The position numbers were made by a program, and so were the translations under genes. DNA of 64,000 bases from Trematomus loennbergii (Eukaryota > Chordata > Actinopteri > Perciformes > Nototheniidae): NCBI GenBank assembly GCA_012861695.1, contig JAAOOA010001654.1:1-64000 (forward strand), in the 5' to 3' direction. A model generated the notes under the pieces. The model had not been told where the DNA came from. It was given only the letters and a program-made list of their open reading frames with translations, and ran no database searches. How positions within the stretch are numbered: the stretch's first letter is position 1; every line of letters begins with the position of its first letter. This document shows, one piece after another, positions 28,001 to 38,861 of this stretch.

Positions 28001-29955
28001 AGTGGGCCGGAGCAGTAAAATCATAGCATAATAATAACTTATAAATAACCACAACTCCTTCCCTTTTGGAACCTGACATCTTTTTGAAAAATAAGTGCAA
28101 TTTCAACAATATCATGCCTCAGTTTATCATTTACACATGTGCATTACGTACAGATCACAGTGTATCTACGAAGGAGCAAGACATTTAGTCAGCGGTATCT
28201 GGAAGTGAACAATTTAGTATTTTACTTTATGATCAAAACAACTTTCAAGATCTAGAAATGGTTTTGCATTTTAATAATACACAAACACAACAGATAACAA
28301 ATGACAGACAGTGCAGGTAGAGGCAAAAAAAACATTGAGCTCAACCTAAATAATGTTAGAAATCACAATTTGTATTTAAAACAAAGGATCAGTATACCAA
28401 CAACTGCTTGAATTCAATAAAATATGACATACTTTAAGAACAACCTGTACTCTACTTACAATTTTAACAAAATAACACCAGGCATCATACAGGGGCAATT
28501 ACTTTTTGAAGCAATGCAGTTTTCACACCGGAGTACTTTTCCCGTTTAGTTCCGATAGTTCCTGGGATTTTGCGTTCACACCAAAAAGAGAACTTAGTTC
28601 ATGAGAACTTTTCCCCCCTTTTCAGTCCCTGCTAGAGAGGTGGTAACTTTCCTGGGGAGAAAAAAGTTCCAATTTCTGATTGGCTGGGCGAATTGCAAAC
28701 CACGCCCCGTAAAACTCTGAAAAGTTTTGTGAAGCCGCCATTGTATTTGCTGGCATTAGCATTATTAGCATTAGCATTAGCCCGCGCACCAACGGAGAGA
28801 GACTAACTTATGGCAACAAAAAAAACATGGGAGCGGTGGAGATGAGGAGGTGTCGGCGTTCTGGCGATTTACTCGGAAGGCTTCAGTAGAAGCTGCTGGG
28901 AGTCCCAGCAGCTTCTACTGAAGCCAGTCCCCAACTCCGGGGACTTCCGGCCGGGGACTCCATGGGGGAACTAAGTGCTGGGAACTAAGTACGCCAAAGT
29001 ACTTGGTGTGAAAGCGGCTATTGGGACCAAAAAGACTATTTTCCATTGACTTACATTGGGAAAGAGACGTCTGTAAACCAGCGTTTTATTTATTTCTACT
29101 ACCCAGTATGAACACTTCAATAGCTCTTATTTAAAGGGGGTCCTTCCGACTTCCGGCCGGGGACTCCGGGTGGCAGTATACGCCGTGAAGTTGTTTGCGG
29201 CCTGCCAGTAAACCCAAAGCAGAAGAAGAGAAGTGACGTCAGCGGCTTCATTTGCGTAATCTTCCCTCAGGGAACTTATCCGGTGTGAACGCGATCTGCT
29301 CTTTAGTTCCATGGGGGAACTAAGTGCTGGGAACTAAGTGCTGGGAACTAAGTGCTGGGAAATAAGTACGGCAAAGTACTTGGTGTGAAAGCGGCTATGG
29401 TTGTAAGACCATTCAAGATCTTACATTTCCACATCTGTAATCCTGACACACCACCATTCAAACTGAAGTGGGAACTGTTAAGGAATACGTTATCCTCCTG
29501 CGTGTAAATGTATAAATACGAAACACATAAAAGCAATGATACTGCAATTTGTATTCTCTGTCGCCTGGATCCTGAAACGTTATTCTCTCTCTCTCAGGTG
29601 TGGCCCGGCGTGGATAAGAAGTACGAGCTGTACCAGAAGATGAGCTTCCTAAAGGGCAAAGAGGAAAGTGAAGGACCGCCTGAAGGCCTACGTGAAGGAC
29701 CCGTACTCTGGACCTGATAGACAAGCTGCTGGTTCTGGACCCGGCGCAGCGCATAGACAGCGACGACGCACTCAACCACGACTTCTTCTGGTCCGACCCC
29801 ATGCCCTCAGACCTGAAGAACATGCTCCACACACAACACCTCCATGTTCGAGTACCTGGCCCGCCAGACGGAGAGGCCACATGCCCCAGCAGCAGCCCAA
29901 TCAGAACAGAAACCCGGCAACAACGAGTCAGACGGAGTTCGATCGGGTGTTTTAG
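22060..29955 (+). CDS. cdk9: Cyclin-dependent kinase 9 (P-TEFb catalytic subunit)
   Basis: Nuclear Ser/Thr kinase. With cyclin T it phosphorylates the RNA polymerase II tail, DSIF and NELF to release paused polymerase. Exons: 22060-22151, 23185-23266, 24462-24550, 25463-25629, 26022-26189, 27772-27920, 29598-29955. Visible features: glycine loop GQGTFG, catalytic Lys in VALKKV, PITALRE helix, catalytic loop [17 protein letters not shown], activation-loop [10 protein letters not shown]-terminal [16 protein letters not shown]. Splice phases match throughout when indels are allowed for. Net indels occur in exon 3 (two single-base losses around LLKHENVVNLIE), exon 5 (one before NRYTNR) and several in the last exon. 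The motif reads PPELLG rather than the usual PPELLLG. Conservation either side of each break argues for sequencing error, not a pseudogene. The introns are packed with transposons. Confidence 0.95.
22740..22950 (+). repeat. Degenerate ATTACACCCATGTTACACC-type tandem repeat, cdk9 intron 1
   Basis: Irregular units of about 15-20 bases ending in CACATGGACACAGCCTGTCC and then CATTTAAGGGTTA. The same repeat with the same right flank lies at 55690-56120. The array therefore travels within a dispersed element rather than arising twice. Confidence 0.7.
23369..24421. mobile_element. hAT-like non-autonomous element (AGGGCTCGACAGTAACGGTT family), cdk9 intron 2
   Basis: The left end GGGCTCGACAGTAACGGTTG and ATTGGCAACCATT are mirrored at the right by TGGCAACCACTTTT and ATCGTTGAGCCTGA. 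About 1.05 kb, AT-rich inside, with no complete transposase. It fills almost all of intron 2 before the acceptor at 24461. Confidence 0.65.
24610..25352. mobile_element. Dispersed element with GCATTTCCACTACAG ends, cdk9 intron 3
   Basis: It begins GGTGCATTTCCACTACAGCG and ends GCCTGCAGTGGAAATGCGCC, an imperfect inverted repeat. It is about 740 bases, with a fragment in opposite orientation at 19745-20040. It occupies most of intron 3. The open frame across its left end is non-coding. Confidence 0.7.
25701..25800 (+). mobile_element. piggyBac-like MITE, truncated left end
   Basis: TTAAAGGTCACCTATCATGC followed by TATTTTTAAGCAATAGCATA matches the left end of the element at 48310. The right end is not present. 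Located in cdk9 intron 4. Confidence 0.65.
26424..27510. mobile_element. DNA transposon-like element with AGGCCTGTACTACGAAGC inverted ends, cdk9 intron 5
   Basis: The left end GAGGCCTGTACTACGAAGCC is matched by the right end GGATTCGTAGTACAGGCCTC. Sub-terminal blocks also mirror each other (GGTCCTACGACGCTGGTT against AACCAGCGTCGTAGGACC). About 1.09 kb with no transposase frame. Confidence 0.8.
27955..28500. mobile_element. hAT-like remnant (GGGCCACATCCAGAC / GGGCCGGAGCAG type)
   Basis: GGGGCCACATCCAGACACAT and AAGTGGGCCGGAGCAGTAAA resemble the terminal part of the widespread fish elements whose ends read CAGGGGTGTCAAAC. The ends are not intact. Located in cdk9 intron 6. Confidence 0.45.
28516..29398. 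mobile_element. Dispersed element with TTTTCACACCGGAGTAC / GGTGTGAAAGCGGCTA ends
   Basis: The ends mirror each other (TTCACACC against GGTGTGAA). The right part contains a repeated GGGGGAACTAAGTGCTGGGA, four times around 28967-29360. An internal GAAGCTGCTGGGAGTCCCAG palindrome lies near 28890-28920. It occupies the rest of cdk9 intron 6. Confidence 0.6.
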
Positions 29956-30690
29956 CTTTCAGGCGGTTTATGGGAAGTAGTTTCGGACAACCAGCCTGAT
30001 ATTGAAAGCTCCACATGCCTTTCGTTGGTGTAGGTTTGGCTGCCGTTACCTGGAGATCTGTATAGTTTTTTGTATGATCTGCTCTGTGGGGTTGAACAGT
30101 TTGCACGCCCAGTTATTATATTCCTTCTTATTGCCTTTTCAGGATTAAACTCAGTCGGCTCCGTCGCCTTGATTTAACAAGGCCCCTGATAGACTGTTTT
30201 TTTTTTTTTACATTTTCACACGATTATCACTTCAAAGGCTTCTCAGTGTTTATTTATATTAAGAAATGTGAACACTTTAATCAAACCATTTTACAATACC
30301 ACACATTTCTGACCCGATGGAGGGGAGTGACAAACCCAGATTGAAATGGTCCTTTCTCAAACACAGAACATATGAGCTGTGGTATTCTGTGAGACATATA
30401 TAACGTTGTATTGTCTTTAAGAATCTCCATCCTGCTGCACGTCCTGTAATACATCAGTAATAACTAGTCAATCCTATTTAATATTATTTCACGGACAGTT
30501 TCCACTTCCATCGCAATTCCTTTTTTCACTGAAAATTATTTTATTTAGTTTAAGTCTGAATTCTGTTGTTGAGATTCCAAGTTGTGACCAACACGACTGA
30601 GTAAGATGTATAAACATTTTTGATGTAAACTATGTGTTCAGAGTTTTGTTCAGCAGTGTTTACAGCCATGTCAATAAAACACAAGGATGG
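29956..30690 (+). other. cdk9 3' UTR
   Basis: Non-repetitive AT-rich sequence from the stop codon to the AATAAA at 30673-30678 (GTCAATAAAACAC). I take this as the likely poly(A) signal. No other gene is seen. Confidence 0.55.
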
Positions 30691-30859
30691 TACCTGTCAC
30701 ACACTTCTTCCAGTAGGGGGCGCTAACCTATCAGTGTTTATTAGCACTGAGAAACACAAGTGCTTACAGCTTTCAAATATTAATGAAACACGTTCATTCT
30801 ATATTCTCTCTGGTGGAGTCGTTAATATTAGGCTCTGCTTAAAATGTGTTGCATGTACA

Positions 30860-31308
30860 CAGAGGTGGGAGAAGTACTCGGATCCTGTACTTGAGTAAAA
30901 GTAGAAATACCAGAGTGTAGGAATACTCTGTTTCAGTAAAAGTAGAAAAGTATTCTCATCAAAATATAGTTAAAGTAGCGACAGTAAAAGTAGTCATTGT
31001 GCAGATTGGTCCATTTCAGAATAATATATATGATATGTTTTATAATGATTGATCATGAAAGTGTTATCAAAGCTGGTAAAGGTGCAGCTAGTTTGAATGA
31101 CTTTGTATACTGCAGGGTAGCTTGTGAATTTACTCCAGGTGGAACTAAAGTCTGATTTAACACTTGATTATATTTCACATCATTCATCCAGATCTGTGAA
31201 GTAACTAAAGGTATTAAATACATGTAGTGGAGTAGAAGTACACAATGTACCTCTGAATTGTAGTGGAGTAGAAGTACACAGTAGCATAACATGGAAATAC
31301 TCAAGTAA
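30860..31308. mobile_element. hAT-like dispersed element (CAGAGGTGGGAGAAGTACTC)
   Basis: The best-preserved left end of the family also seen at 3253-3948, 13350-14005 and 21505-21775. It starts CAGAGGTGGGAGAAGTACTC and contains TACCAGAGTGTAGGAATACT and the AGCTGGTAAAGGTGCAGCTA core. Confidence 0.75.
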
Positions 31309-31479
31309 CAGCCGAGTGTACTATATATACTGTACAGTAGACCAAATATACATGATACAAAGAGAAAATGCATTATGGATATGTTACTTTGCATGTGGAT
31401 GTATTTGATAAGAAACACCTGAGGTCACTCTTCTCCGTGTGTGTGTGTGTGTGTGTGTGTCAAACTGGAGTTTTCTCAG

Positions 31480-31720
31480 ATGATGGATTGCTCTTTTAGT
31501 TCCAGATCTCATCCGCTGTCACTTCAGCTGACGAGGAGGGTTGTTTTTTTTCATGGCTGGAGTGCCGTGCTGTGTGTTGACAACGATGACAACAACAACT
31601 AACATAAATTAGAAAGCGCTCCAATGGACAGATGGGCCTCCGACTGCAGCCGCCTGCATGCAGATGTCCTCTCAATTCTTCACCACAGAAACAGTGGATC
31701 AGCTCTGAGGATGAGAGGCC
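31480..31720. promoter_or_regulatory. Candidate conserved non-coding element
   Basis: Complex, non-repetitive, mid-GC sequence in a gene-free interval, with AACTAACATAAATTAGAAAG and GACAGATGGG motifs. Its right end is duplicated at 32152-32218. Function is inferred only from composition and position. Confidence 0.25.
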
Positions 31721-32345
31721 AGGACGAGGCTCTAAACTGGGCCAGGTGAGGCTCTAAACTGGGCCAGGTGAGGCTCTAAACTGGGCCAGGATGAGGCTCT
31801 AAGCCGGGCCAGGTGAGGCTCTAAACCGGGCCAGGTGAGGCTCTGAAACCAGCCAGGTGAGGCTCTAAACTGGGCCAGGTGAGGCTCTAAACTGGGCCAG
31901 GATGAGGCTCTAAGCCGGGCCAGGATGAGGCTCTAAGCCGGGCCAGGGTGAGGCTCTAAACCGGGCCAGGTGAGGCTCTGAAACTAGCCAGGTGAGCTCT
32001 AAACTGGGCCAGGTGAGGCTCTAAACTGGGCCAGGATGAGGCTCTAAGCCGGGCCAGGATGAGGCTCTAAGCCGGGCCAGGGTGAGGCTCTAAACCGGGC
32101 CAGGTGAGGCTCTGAAACTAGCCAGGTGAGGCTCTAAACAGGGCCAGCATGAGCAGCCGCCTGCATGCAGATGTCCTCTCAATTCTTCACCACAGAAACA
32201 GTGGATCAACAGGATGAGAGGCCAGGATGAGGCTCTGAACCGGGCCAGGATGAGGCTCTGAACCGGGCCAGGATGAGGCTCTGAACCGGGCCAGGATGAG
32301 GCTCTAAACTGGGCCAAAATGAGGCTTTAAACTGGGCCAGGATGA
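31720..32345. repeat. 22-bp minisatellite, about 25 copies, with duplicated flank
   Basis: The unit is GAGGCTCTAAACTGGGCCAG plus GT or AT, with CCGGG and GAAACC/TAGCC variants arranged in a recurring higher-order pattern. The unique flank GCAGCCGCCTGCATGCAGAT (31645-31710) reappears at 32152-32218 inside the array, about 507 bases away. Confidence 0.9.
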
Positions 32346-33363
32346 GGCCACAGGTCTGGATCCACAGGCCTTTTTATGGTCTTCTCTCTGAGGGATGTGA
32401 TGACACCGCTGCAGGGTTGTGTTTGGGGTAAAGGCCGTGTCAGATTGGGATTAACGTCAATTCAGATTTCCAGTTGTCTTGCTGCTTCTGAGTGCTAGAA
32501 AAACACGGCTACTATATTTGGTGAAGTGCTGCTCTGTGAAGGTAAGTGAATCTGAACACGATGATACATTCCTTCAGGCTGCACGTCATGATATCTGCAG
32601 AGGAATGAGAAGCAATCCTTTACCCCAGAAACCTGTCATTCTAAAAAAATACGTTACTTCCTTCTTTCCTAAACCATCTCATTTGCAGCAAGCAGTTTTA
32701 GGATACTCTTACCGTAGGCCTGTTTTGTGTGTTGAGTTAATACTTGAATATCATTAATACTGTACACATAGAATTGAGAGAGTTCATGTATTATTCAGAA
32801 ATGTACAACCCAAAAACAACCTCTACTAACCAACTCTAACTCTAACCCTCTGTAATGTCTGAGTATATTCACATACATATGTTGTCCTTAGCATCCAGTT
32901 ATCATGTGTATTTAGTCGATGCTCCTTCCTTAGAGCCTCATGATGTATCAGTGTTATTTCCCACTATCATTGCAGGTGTTTCAGACTGTATATATAAAGG
33001 TTTCAGCACAGGACACTTGTCATTTTGAATTGTTCTTGACAGTTTACTTTGAGGAGGCTGAGCCAATCAGGAGAGCCACAAAATGTTCTTCAACACTTTC
33101 CCTCTCTTCCCTTTCTCATTTTCCTCCTCCATCACCTTCTCAGTCCTAGCCAGCGGCGCCTTGTGTTGCTGATGGCATCCTGAGCAGGGCAGCTCACATG
33201 AAAGGGGTCCTGTCACTCACTTGAGGCGGCCATATGTGTGCCTGCATGAGCTCTGTGCCAGCGGCGGGCTGCTCTGACAGAAGACATTAGGGAAGCAGCA
33301 GGGTGTCATTAAGGCGGCACCATGATTGATTAACCGTAAATCTAGAGCATGAGACCTAGCAGT

Positions 33364-33365
<2 letters not shown>
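32346..33365. other. Intergenic, no gene seen; possible conserved element at 33040-33345
   Basis: Unique-looking sequence. The segment 33040-33345 is GC-moderate and complex (TTAAGGCGGCACCATGATTG, ATTAACCGTAAATC) and could be regulatory. I find no splice-bounded coding frame. Confidence 0.35.
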
Positions 33366-33415
<50 letters not shown>

Positions 33416-33506
33416 ACACACACACACACACACACCACACACACACACACAACACACACGCACACACACACACACACAACACACACGCACACACACACAC
33501 ACACAC
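33366..33506. repeat. (CA)n microsatellite
   Basis: About 140 bases of CA with CCA, CAA and CG interruptions. The open frames across it are artefacts. Confidence 0.95.
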
Positions 33507-34763
33507 TGAGGTGGAGATGGAGACAGAGGGAGCCCCCTGCAGATCTGAGGGTGTAATTGCATTATCTGCCCTGTAGGGAGAGGATGAGCTTGGCTTGCTC
33601 TGAGATGAACACAGTGAGGGGCCACATGATGCCATTAGGGGGCCACATGAAGCCATTAGGGGCCCTCCAGCCCTCTGCTGCTCTCCTAAGGCAGATTTCA
33701 TATTCAGTTTTTCCGCCGTGGTGGCTCACAGAGCTGTGGGGAGCTAATGGCAGATATACTAGATTCCCAGTGGCTTACCCTGAGTCGCTGGATGGATTTC
33801 TGCTGATGGAAAGAGACTGAATGGATCAGAGTCTTCAGATGTACTAGAAGAAAAACAAGAGAAATCATCACATTTAAGACCATTATTAGCTTCTGAAATG
33901 TTAGGACTTGATCAAGTTGTTTGGAGCGTTATTTTTCATGCAAAACAAACGTCTGACGAAATTGTTATTGGGGACACAGGGGGTCTTCGCTCTCTGGAAG
34001 TTATCTGATTCGTCTATCAGATCAACCATCTCATTGTTTTTTATTTCTCTTGTTTTTTCTATTTGCTTTGCAATTTATATTGAGGTAATGCATAAGTAAC
34101 AGAACATGACTTTAATATGTTGTAATCCTCCCAACCCTGGCTTTAAGAGATGAAACCCAACATCTTAAGGTCCAGAGTCGCTGACCCAAAACAGATCAAA
34201 TCACCGTTTCCATAAAGCTTGTGCACCATGTGTAGTATTATCAGTAATGGTGTCTGCCTCCCATCTCCACCCCTCTGAGTGCCGGAGTCATGCGGAGAGA
34301 TGAGTGATGATGTCAGCAGAGAGTTAGCACTGGGACGGCTCAGCTAATGTTGTGTTTGGTATTAGCATGCACGAGGCACTTAAACTCCACTGATTTGGCT
34401 GAAAAAACATTTGGAGTAGGGCTCATCAATCAACGTGAACACACAGGAGCTGTCAGAGTCCTGCGGTGCTCCGTGTGTTACACTGCTCCGAGGAATCCTG
34501 CTATAACACACACCGTCTCTACAGATGATGCACTTTAATCTCTCCTTCATGTGTGACAGCAGAGGGGGCAGGACATGTGGTGCACCTGGACACCCTGGAC
34601 CCCCAGCTTATCATAATGTTGGTTTTATGGATTCCAGAGTGAGGACACACTTCATTATGCTGTTGTGGAGCACGGACTGGAGTCCTTAATGCCTCATGAT
34701 GACACTGAAGTGATGGTACTTGGACCCAAAGAGCAGGAAGTGTGGACGTTTCATAGGGTCTGC

Positions 34764-34770
<7 letters not shown>
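33507..34770. other. Intergenic, no gene seen
   Basis: Complex sequence with no recognised repeats. A GGGGCCACATGA... near-duplication lies at 33617-33662 and a TGATGATGTCAGCAGAGAG stretch at 34300. Possible regulatory DNA, but nothing specific supports it. Confidence 0.35.

Positions 34771-34814
<44 letters not shown>
34771..34814. repeat. (CA)n microsatellite
   Basis: 44 bases of perfect CA. Confidence 0.95.
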
Positions 34815-34817
<3 letters not shown>

Positions 34818-34989
34818 TCAGAGATACTCATATTCATGCGTCGGCCTTGAGACATACAGACTAACTGTGCCTCATTTTTTCCTGGAGTGCCATAAAAAAA
34901 TGTTTCCTTGCACATTACCCATTCCCCTTTTAATTACAGCTGCTTTTTTTCTAATTCATTTATTTATGATTCATATTATATTTTTTCCA

Positions 34990-35332
34990 ATAGAATAGAG
35001 AGGGATGAAACCCTCTGTAATGGTCACACATGCAGAGCACACAGCACACACAGTGACATTTGTTCTCTGCATTTAACCCATCCTAGTACCAGGAGTCTAG
35101 TACTAGGAGCAGTGGGCAGCTATTGTACAGCGCCCGGGGAGCAATTGGAGTGGGGGGGGAAGGGGGGTGTCCGGTGCCTTGCTCAAGGGCACCACGGCAG
35201 GGCAGGAGGTGAACTGGGACCTCTCCAAGTAGCAGTCAACACTCCATATTTTAGGTCTGGTCGGGGACTTGAACCGGCGACCCTACGGCTCACAGTCCAA
35301 GCCCCTACTGACTGAGCCACTGCCAGACAATG
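34990..35332 (-). mobile_element. tRNA-derived SINE
   Basis: On the minus strand the head has an A-box-like TGGCTCAGTCAGTAGGGG and a B-box GGTTCAAGTCCCC. It is followed by a body that appears on the plus strand as TGCCTTGCTCAAGGGCACCA and CAGCGCCCGGGGAGCAATTG, standard fish SINE text. It is full-length or nearly so. Confidence 0.8.
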
Positions 35333-35639
35333 TTTCTGTTGCTGTATCAGTAAACTTGTTTTTAATAAATGATATATAAACAAATATATATATTTTTTAT
35401 ATTATTATTACTCACAAGTCACCAATTTAAAGGGAGCGGATGCATTGGAGGCTGAGATATCCTGAGTCTGATGTATGGGTTAAGCTAAAAAAAAACAACA
35501 CCAACAACTCTGGATCGTAGATTTCCCATGATGCAACTTAAATAAAATGTAGACAGAGAGGTGGGTATAATTTGAGAGCAAATCTACATTTGAACAACTC
35601 AAGGTCAGAACAACTGTGGGGTGATTTTATGGAATGGTT

Positions 35640-36056
35640 TGGAGCAGGAGTTAAAACAAAGCACAAGCATAATTCAGTTTAAAAGGATGTACAGAAACAC
35701 TTTTTTGGAAAACTATGAGAATGAAGAGAGGTGACTGAAGATGAGAAATGATTGTATATGTATGTATAAAGTAAATGTAAGTAGGAATAACTTGCATAAT
35801 GATTTAAAGGACAATCATTGATCAAGTAAGGGGTGGAATTAATAAGCATTTGCTTCCTCCTACTCTCTTTCGGACACATATGATTTATTATTATTATTAA
35901 TATGAAGACTTTTTTTGTTGAATATATAAATATTATCATGAATGTGGATAAATACTGTATTTTAACAATACGGTATTCTGTTTTTCACATTTGTTATTTT
36001 TTATTTGTTATTTTTTTAATCTGTTCGAAATAAAGATTGAAATGAAATGAAATGAT
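35640..36056 (+). repeat. LINE 3' end
   Basis: Ends ATCTGTTCGAAATAAAGATTG followed by a short GAAAT repeat, a typical LINE terminus. The upstream CATTTGCTTCCTCCTACTCT and TTTCGGACACATATGATT belong to the same 3' UTR. It is 5'-truncated and reverse transcriptase is absent. Confidence 0.65.
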
Positions 36057-38366
36057 ACCCTGTACTCCAAACTCTGTTTTCTGTTTCTAATGTGGTCACC
36101 ATTACCAGCCAGGATAACCCTGAACACATCAGAGGACCGAGCTGATATTTAAACTAAGTAAACTGACACGTTATAAAATGTGCTGTAATACGGTGCGAAG
36201 TGTTCCGCGGAAAATTCACAAGAGAAACAAAACGAAACCAGCTCTGTGTTTTGTTGGAAGCCTTAATACTGTGTCGTCATGTGACTTATGTTGTCATGTG
36301 ACTCATATTGTCATGTGACCCAACCCAGTAGAGTAGGGTTAGGCAGCAAGCTTTACTGTACAGCTGTGAGCCTTTTAGCTTTTCTCCATCCGTTTTGACC
36401 TGTATGGTCTATCACTATATCTATTCATATTCCACAAATAAAGACATAATGTTCAGACCTCAACTTTTTGGAGCAGTCAGTATTGTTTACATCACAACAT
36501 TAATAAGTGCAGTATTTAATAGTATTACTGTACAGACTGGGCACCAACAGGAAATTATTTTTAGAAGGAACTATAAAGAAAGGTCTACTGTTTATCTACA
36601 TTCACTAAACATCAGTACATTTTCTGGGTAAGAAGATTGGAAATTATAGTTACAGGCTTTAAGTAAACCTACAACACATCCCTGCAGAAATACCATATGT
36701 AGTATATGAATCTAAGAAGGACAAAACCAAAAAATACACAGTATCGCTTGAGTGAAAACAGACAGAATATCATGTCCATGTTACAGTCATCAGGTAAAGC
36801 AGCAGCAGTTTGATGCTGAGCTCAGATCAGCTGTGGAGTTGACCAGCAGAGAGCAGCATGGAGCCTGAACTCAGCGGGAGTCACTGTGAAGTCAGACTGC
36901 AGGTTATTATCTGCCCTGCATTAAATATGTTCCAACATCTGGGATGATTAGCAAGCTGACCAACCAGGAACATGCCTAGGGTCCAGGATGTCAAGGGGTC
37001 CCGTAAAGAGTCTGATGTTTCTGAGAGCTCAGACTAAAGTGAGAAGACCTGATCCTGTTTCTGCTCTCCTGAACCAAATTGTTGTTTTACATGGGACACT
37101 TTTTAACAAGCTAACACACAGCTTTCACTGTCACCCATTAGCACTTAAAATCATTTGGAGGGACTCATTGTGTGTGTGTGAGGAGAGTTGGATATGAAGA
37201 ACATTTCTTTATGATTTGGTGAGCTTGAAAAAACATTGTGTTCACTCCTCACAAACAAAAGCAGCGAACGAAGAGGATGATGCTTCTATAAGACGGGGCC
37301 TATGTGTCTTGGTCCGGGCGCTTCGACTTCATCCATCTTTGGGTAAACACGTCACATGTATCTTAATCCCCTCTTTCTGAATCCCGACATTTACTTCTCT
37401 CAAAACACACACATCAAACAAAAACCTTTGTGCCTCAACATGAAGTCTTTAACGCCTTGACAAGTATATATATTTGGACTTGGACACATGCGATTATTGG
37501 GTTCATAAAGTTCACAGAGGTCCTGTATTTGGTCACCTTCCTGCCTGCTTTGTTGAGAAGGGTCTAGGTCTTAGATACGCCTTGTCATCTTTTCTTTTAC
37601 AGGATTCCCAGAGCCCTGGGTCCCCAGAGGCTGGCCTGACTGAATATCAAAAAGAGCTATTTGACTGGGCCTTTGAAATGCTGAGCTGTAATGTCAGTGC
37701 TGGGCTCTTGCAGATAGAAAGGAGAGGGAAATGTCAATGCAGATTTTTATCAGCCGAGTCGATACAGAGCGCCCTCTTGGTGTCCGGCTGGGCCTGCCAA
37801 CAGGACAACTGCCCTTTTATTGCTCATATTTCAGAGCTTCAGCCGGGATCTGAGGATTCGTTTTAACAGTCAGCGTGCACAATGTTTCCCCCCCCCTGGG
37901 AGAAGACTCAAGGACACCAAAACAAAAAAAACGTTTGTTTCAGTTTAACAACATTTACTTTGTTGAAAACTTCTTATCTTTGGTTAATGTCCGTCACTGC
38001 TGGGTAAGGAAAGGTTCTCTTCAGCTGTCACCTTAAATGTGAAACAGGGTGTCACTGGGGGTCTAATGGATCAGTTCACACAACAAACAAACAAAGAAAC
38101 TACAAGTTGATGCCGAATGTTGGCCCACAAGTTAATCTGTAATTATGTAGGGAGTATTCACAACATGCAGCAGTGTTTAGGTTGTGATATCATCTGGATA
38201 ACATTCCAGCTGCTTTGACCTGAGCTCGTCTGAAAGATTGTCGTTTCGTTTTTATTCAGTCCTCTGTGAGGGTCTCTGATGAAGAACAACATGGCTGTGT
38301 CCTGCCCAACAGACCACAGAGACATTAGGTCCTGAAAGGAACCATGTAATAGTTTATTAAAAATGA
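36057..38366. other. Intergenic, no gene; candidate regulatory block at 37600-37850
   Basis: Mostly unique sequence. From about 37600 to 37850 the base composition becomes balanced and coding-like (GGGTCCCCAGAGGCTGGCCT, CAGATTTTTATCAGCCGAGT). The 130-codon frame over it has no known domain, no plausible splice structure and no clear start context. I favour a conserved non-coding element. Confidence 0.35.
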
Positions 38367-38861
38367 TTAAAGGGGACCTATCATGCAAAATGCACTTTTG
38401 TACGTCTTTTATACATGAATGTGTCCCCGGTGTTCCAGGGAACTCACCAAGTGTCAGAAAACACAACCCTCTCTATTTTCCTCCATACCCAAATCTCTAA
38501 AAAAGGGGCTGCAACGGATCTGATAAAAACTGATCCAGATTTGAACACTGTCCTGACGTCAGGACGGTGGCGCTACGGCTATTGGGCCAACTCCACCAAT
38601 CAGGAGGAGACAGCCACGGCCATTGCCGTTCGAAAGCGCTTGAGACACTGTAGTACATATGCCAGGCCTGTAGGTGGTGCTGTTCTCACAGAATCAGCCC
38701 TTGCAAATCCAGAGCTAAAAAATGTCAAATTGAGCGAAATGAGGCATGGCTAAAATGCATGATCTGTTTGGTATTTTGAAAAAAAAAAAGTATAAATATG
38801 CCTTATATAGGTATGGCCCTACACTATATTATTCAAATATAGCATGATAGGTCCACTTTAA
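38367..38861. mobile_element. piggyBac-like MITE, 495 bp, TTAA flanked
   Basis: Left end TTAAAGGGGACCTATCATGC, right end GCATGATAGGTCCACTTTAA: inverted ends with TTAA on both sides. No transposase. It shares TGATCCAGATTTG/ATCTGATA-type internal blocks, in opposite orientation, with the element at 48310-48993. Confidence 0.85.

Noticed and set aside
34990..35332. tRNA gene on the minus strand
   Set aside because: A and B boxes are present but the acceptor stem and cloverleaf do not close, and the body matches fish SINE sequence.
37474..37866. 130-codon frame on the plus strand
   Set aside because: No domain, no start context and no splice structure. More likely non-coding.
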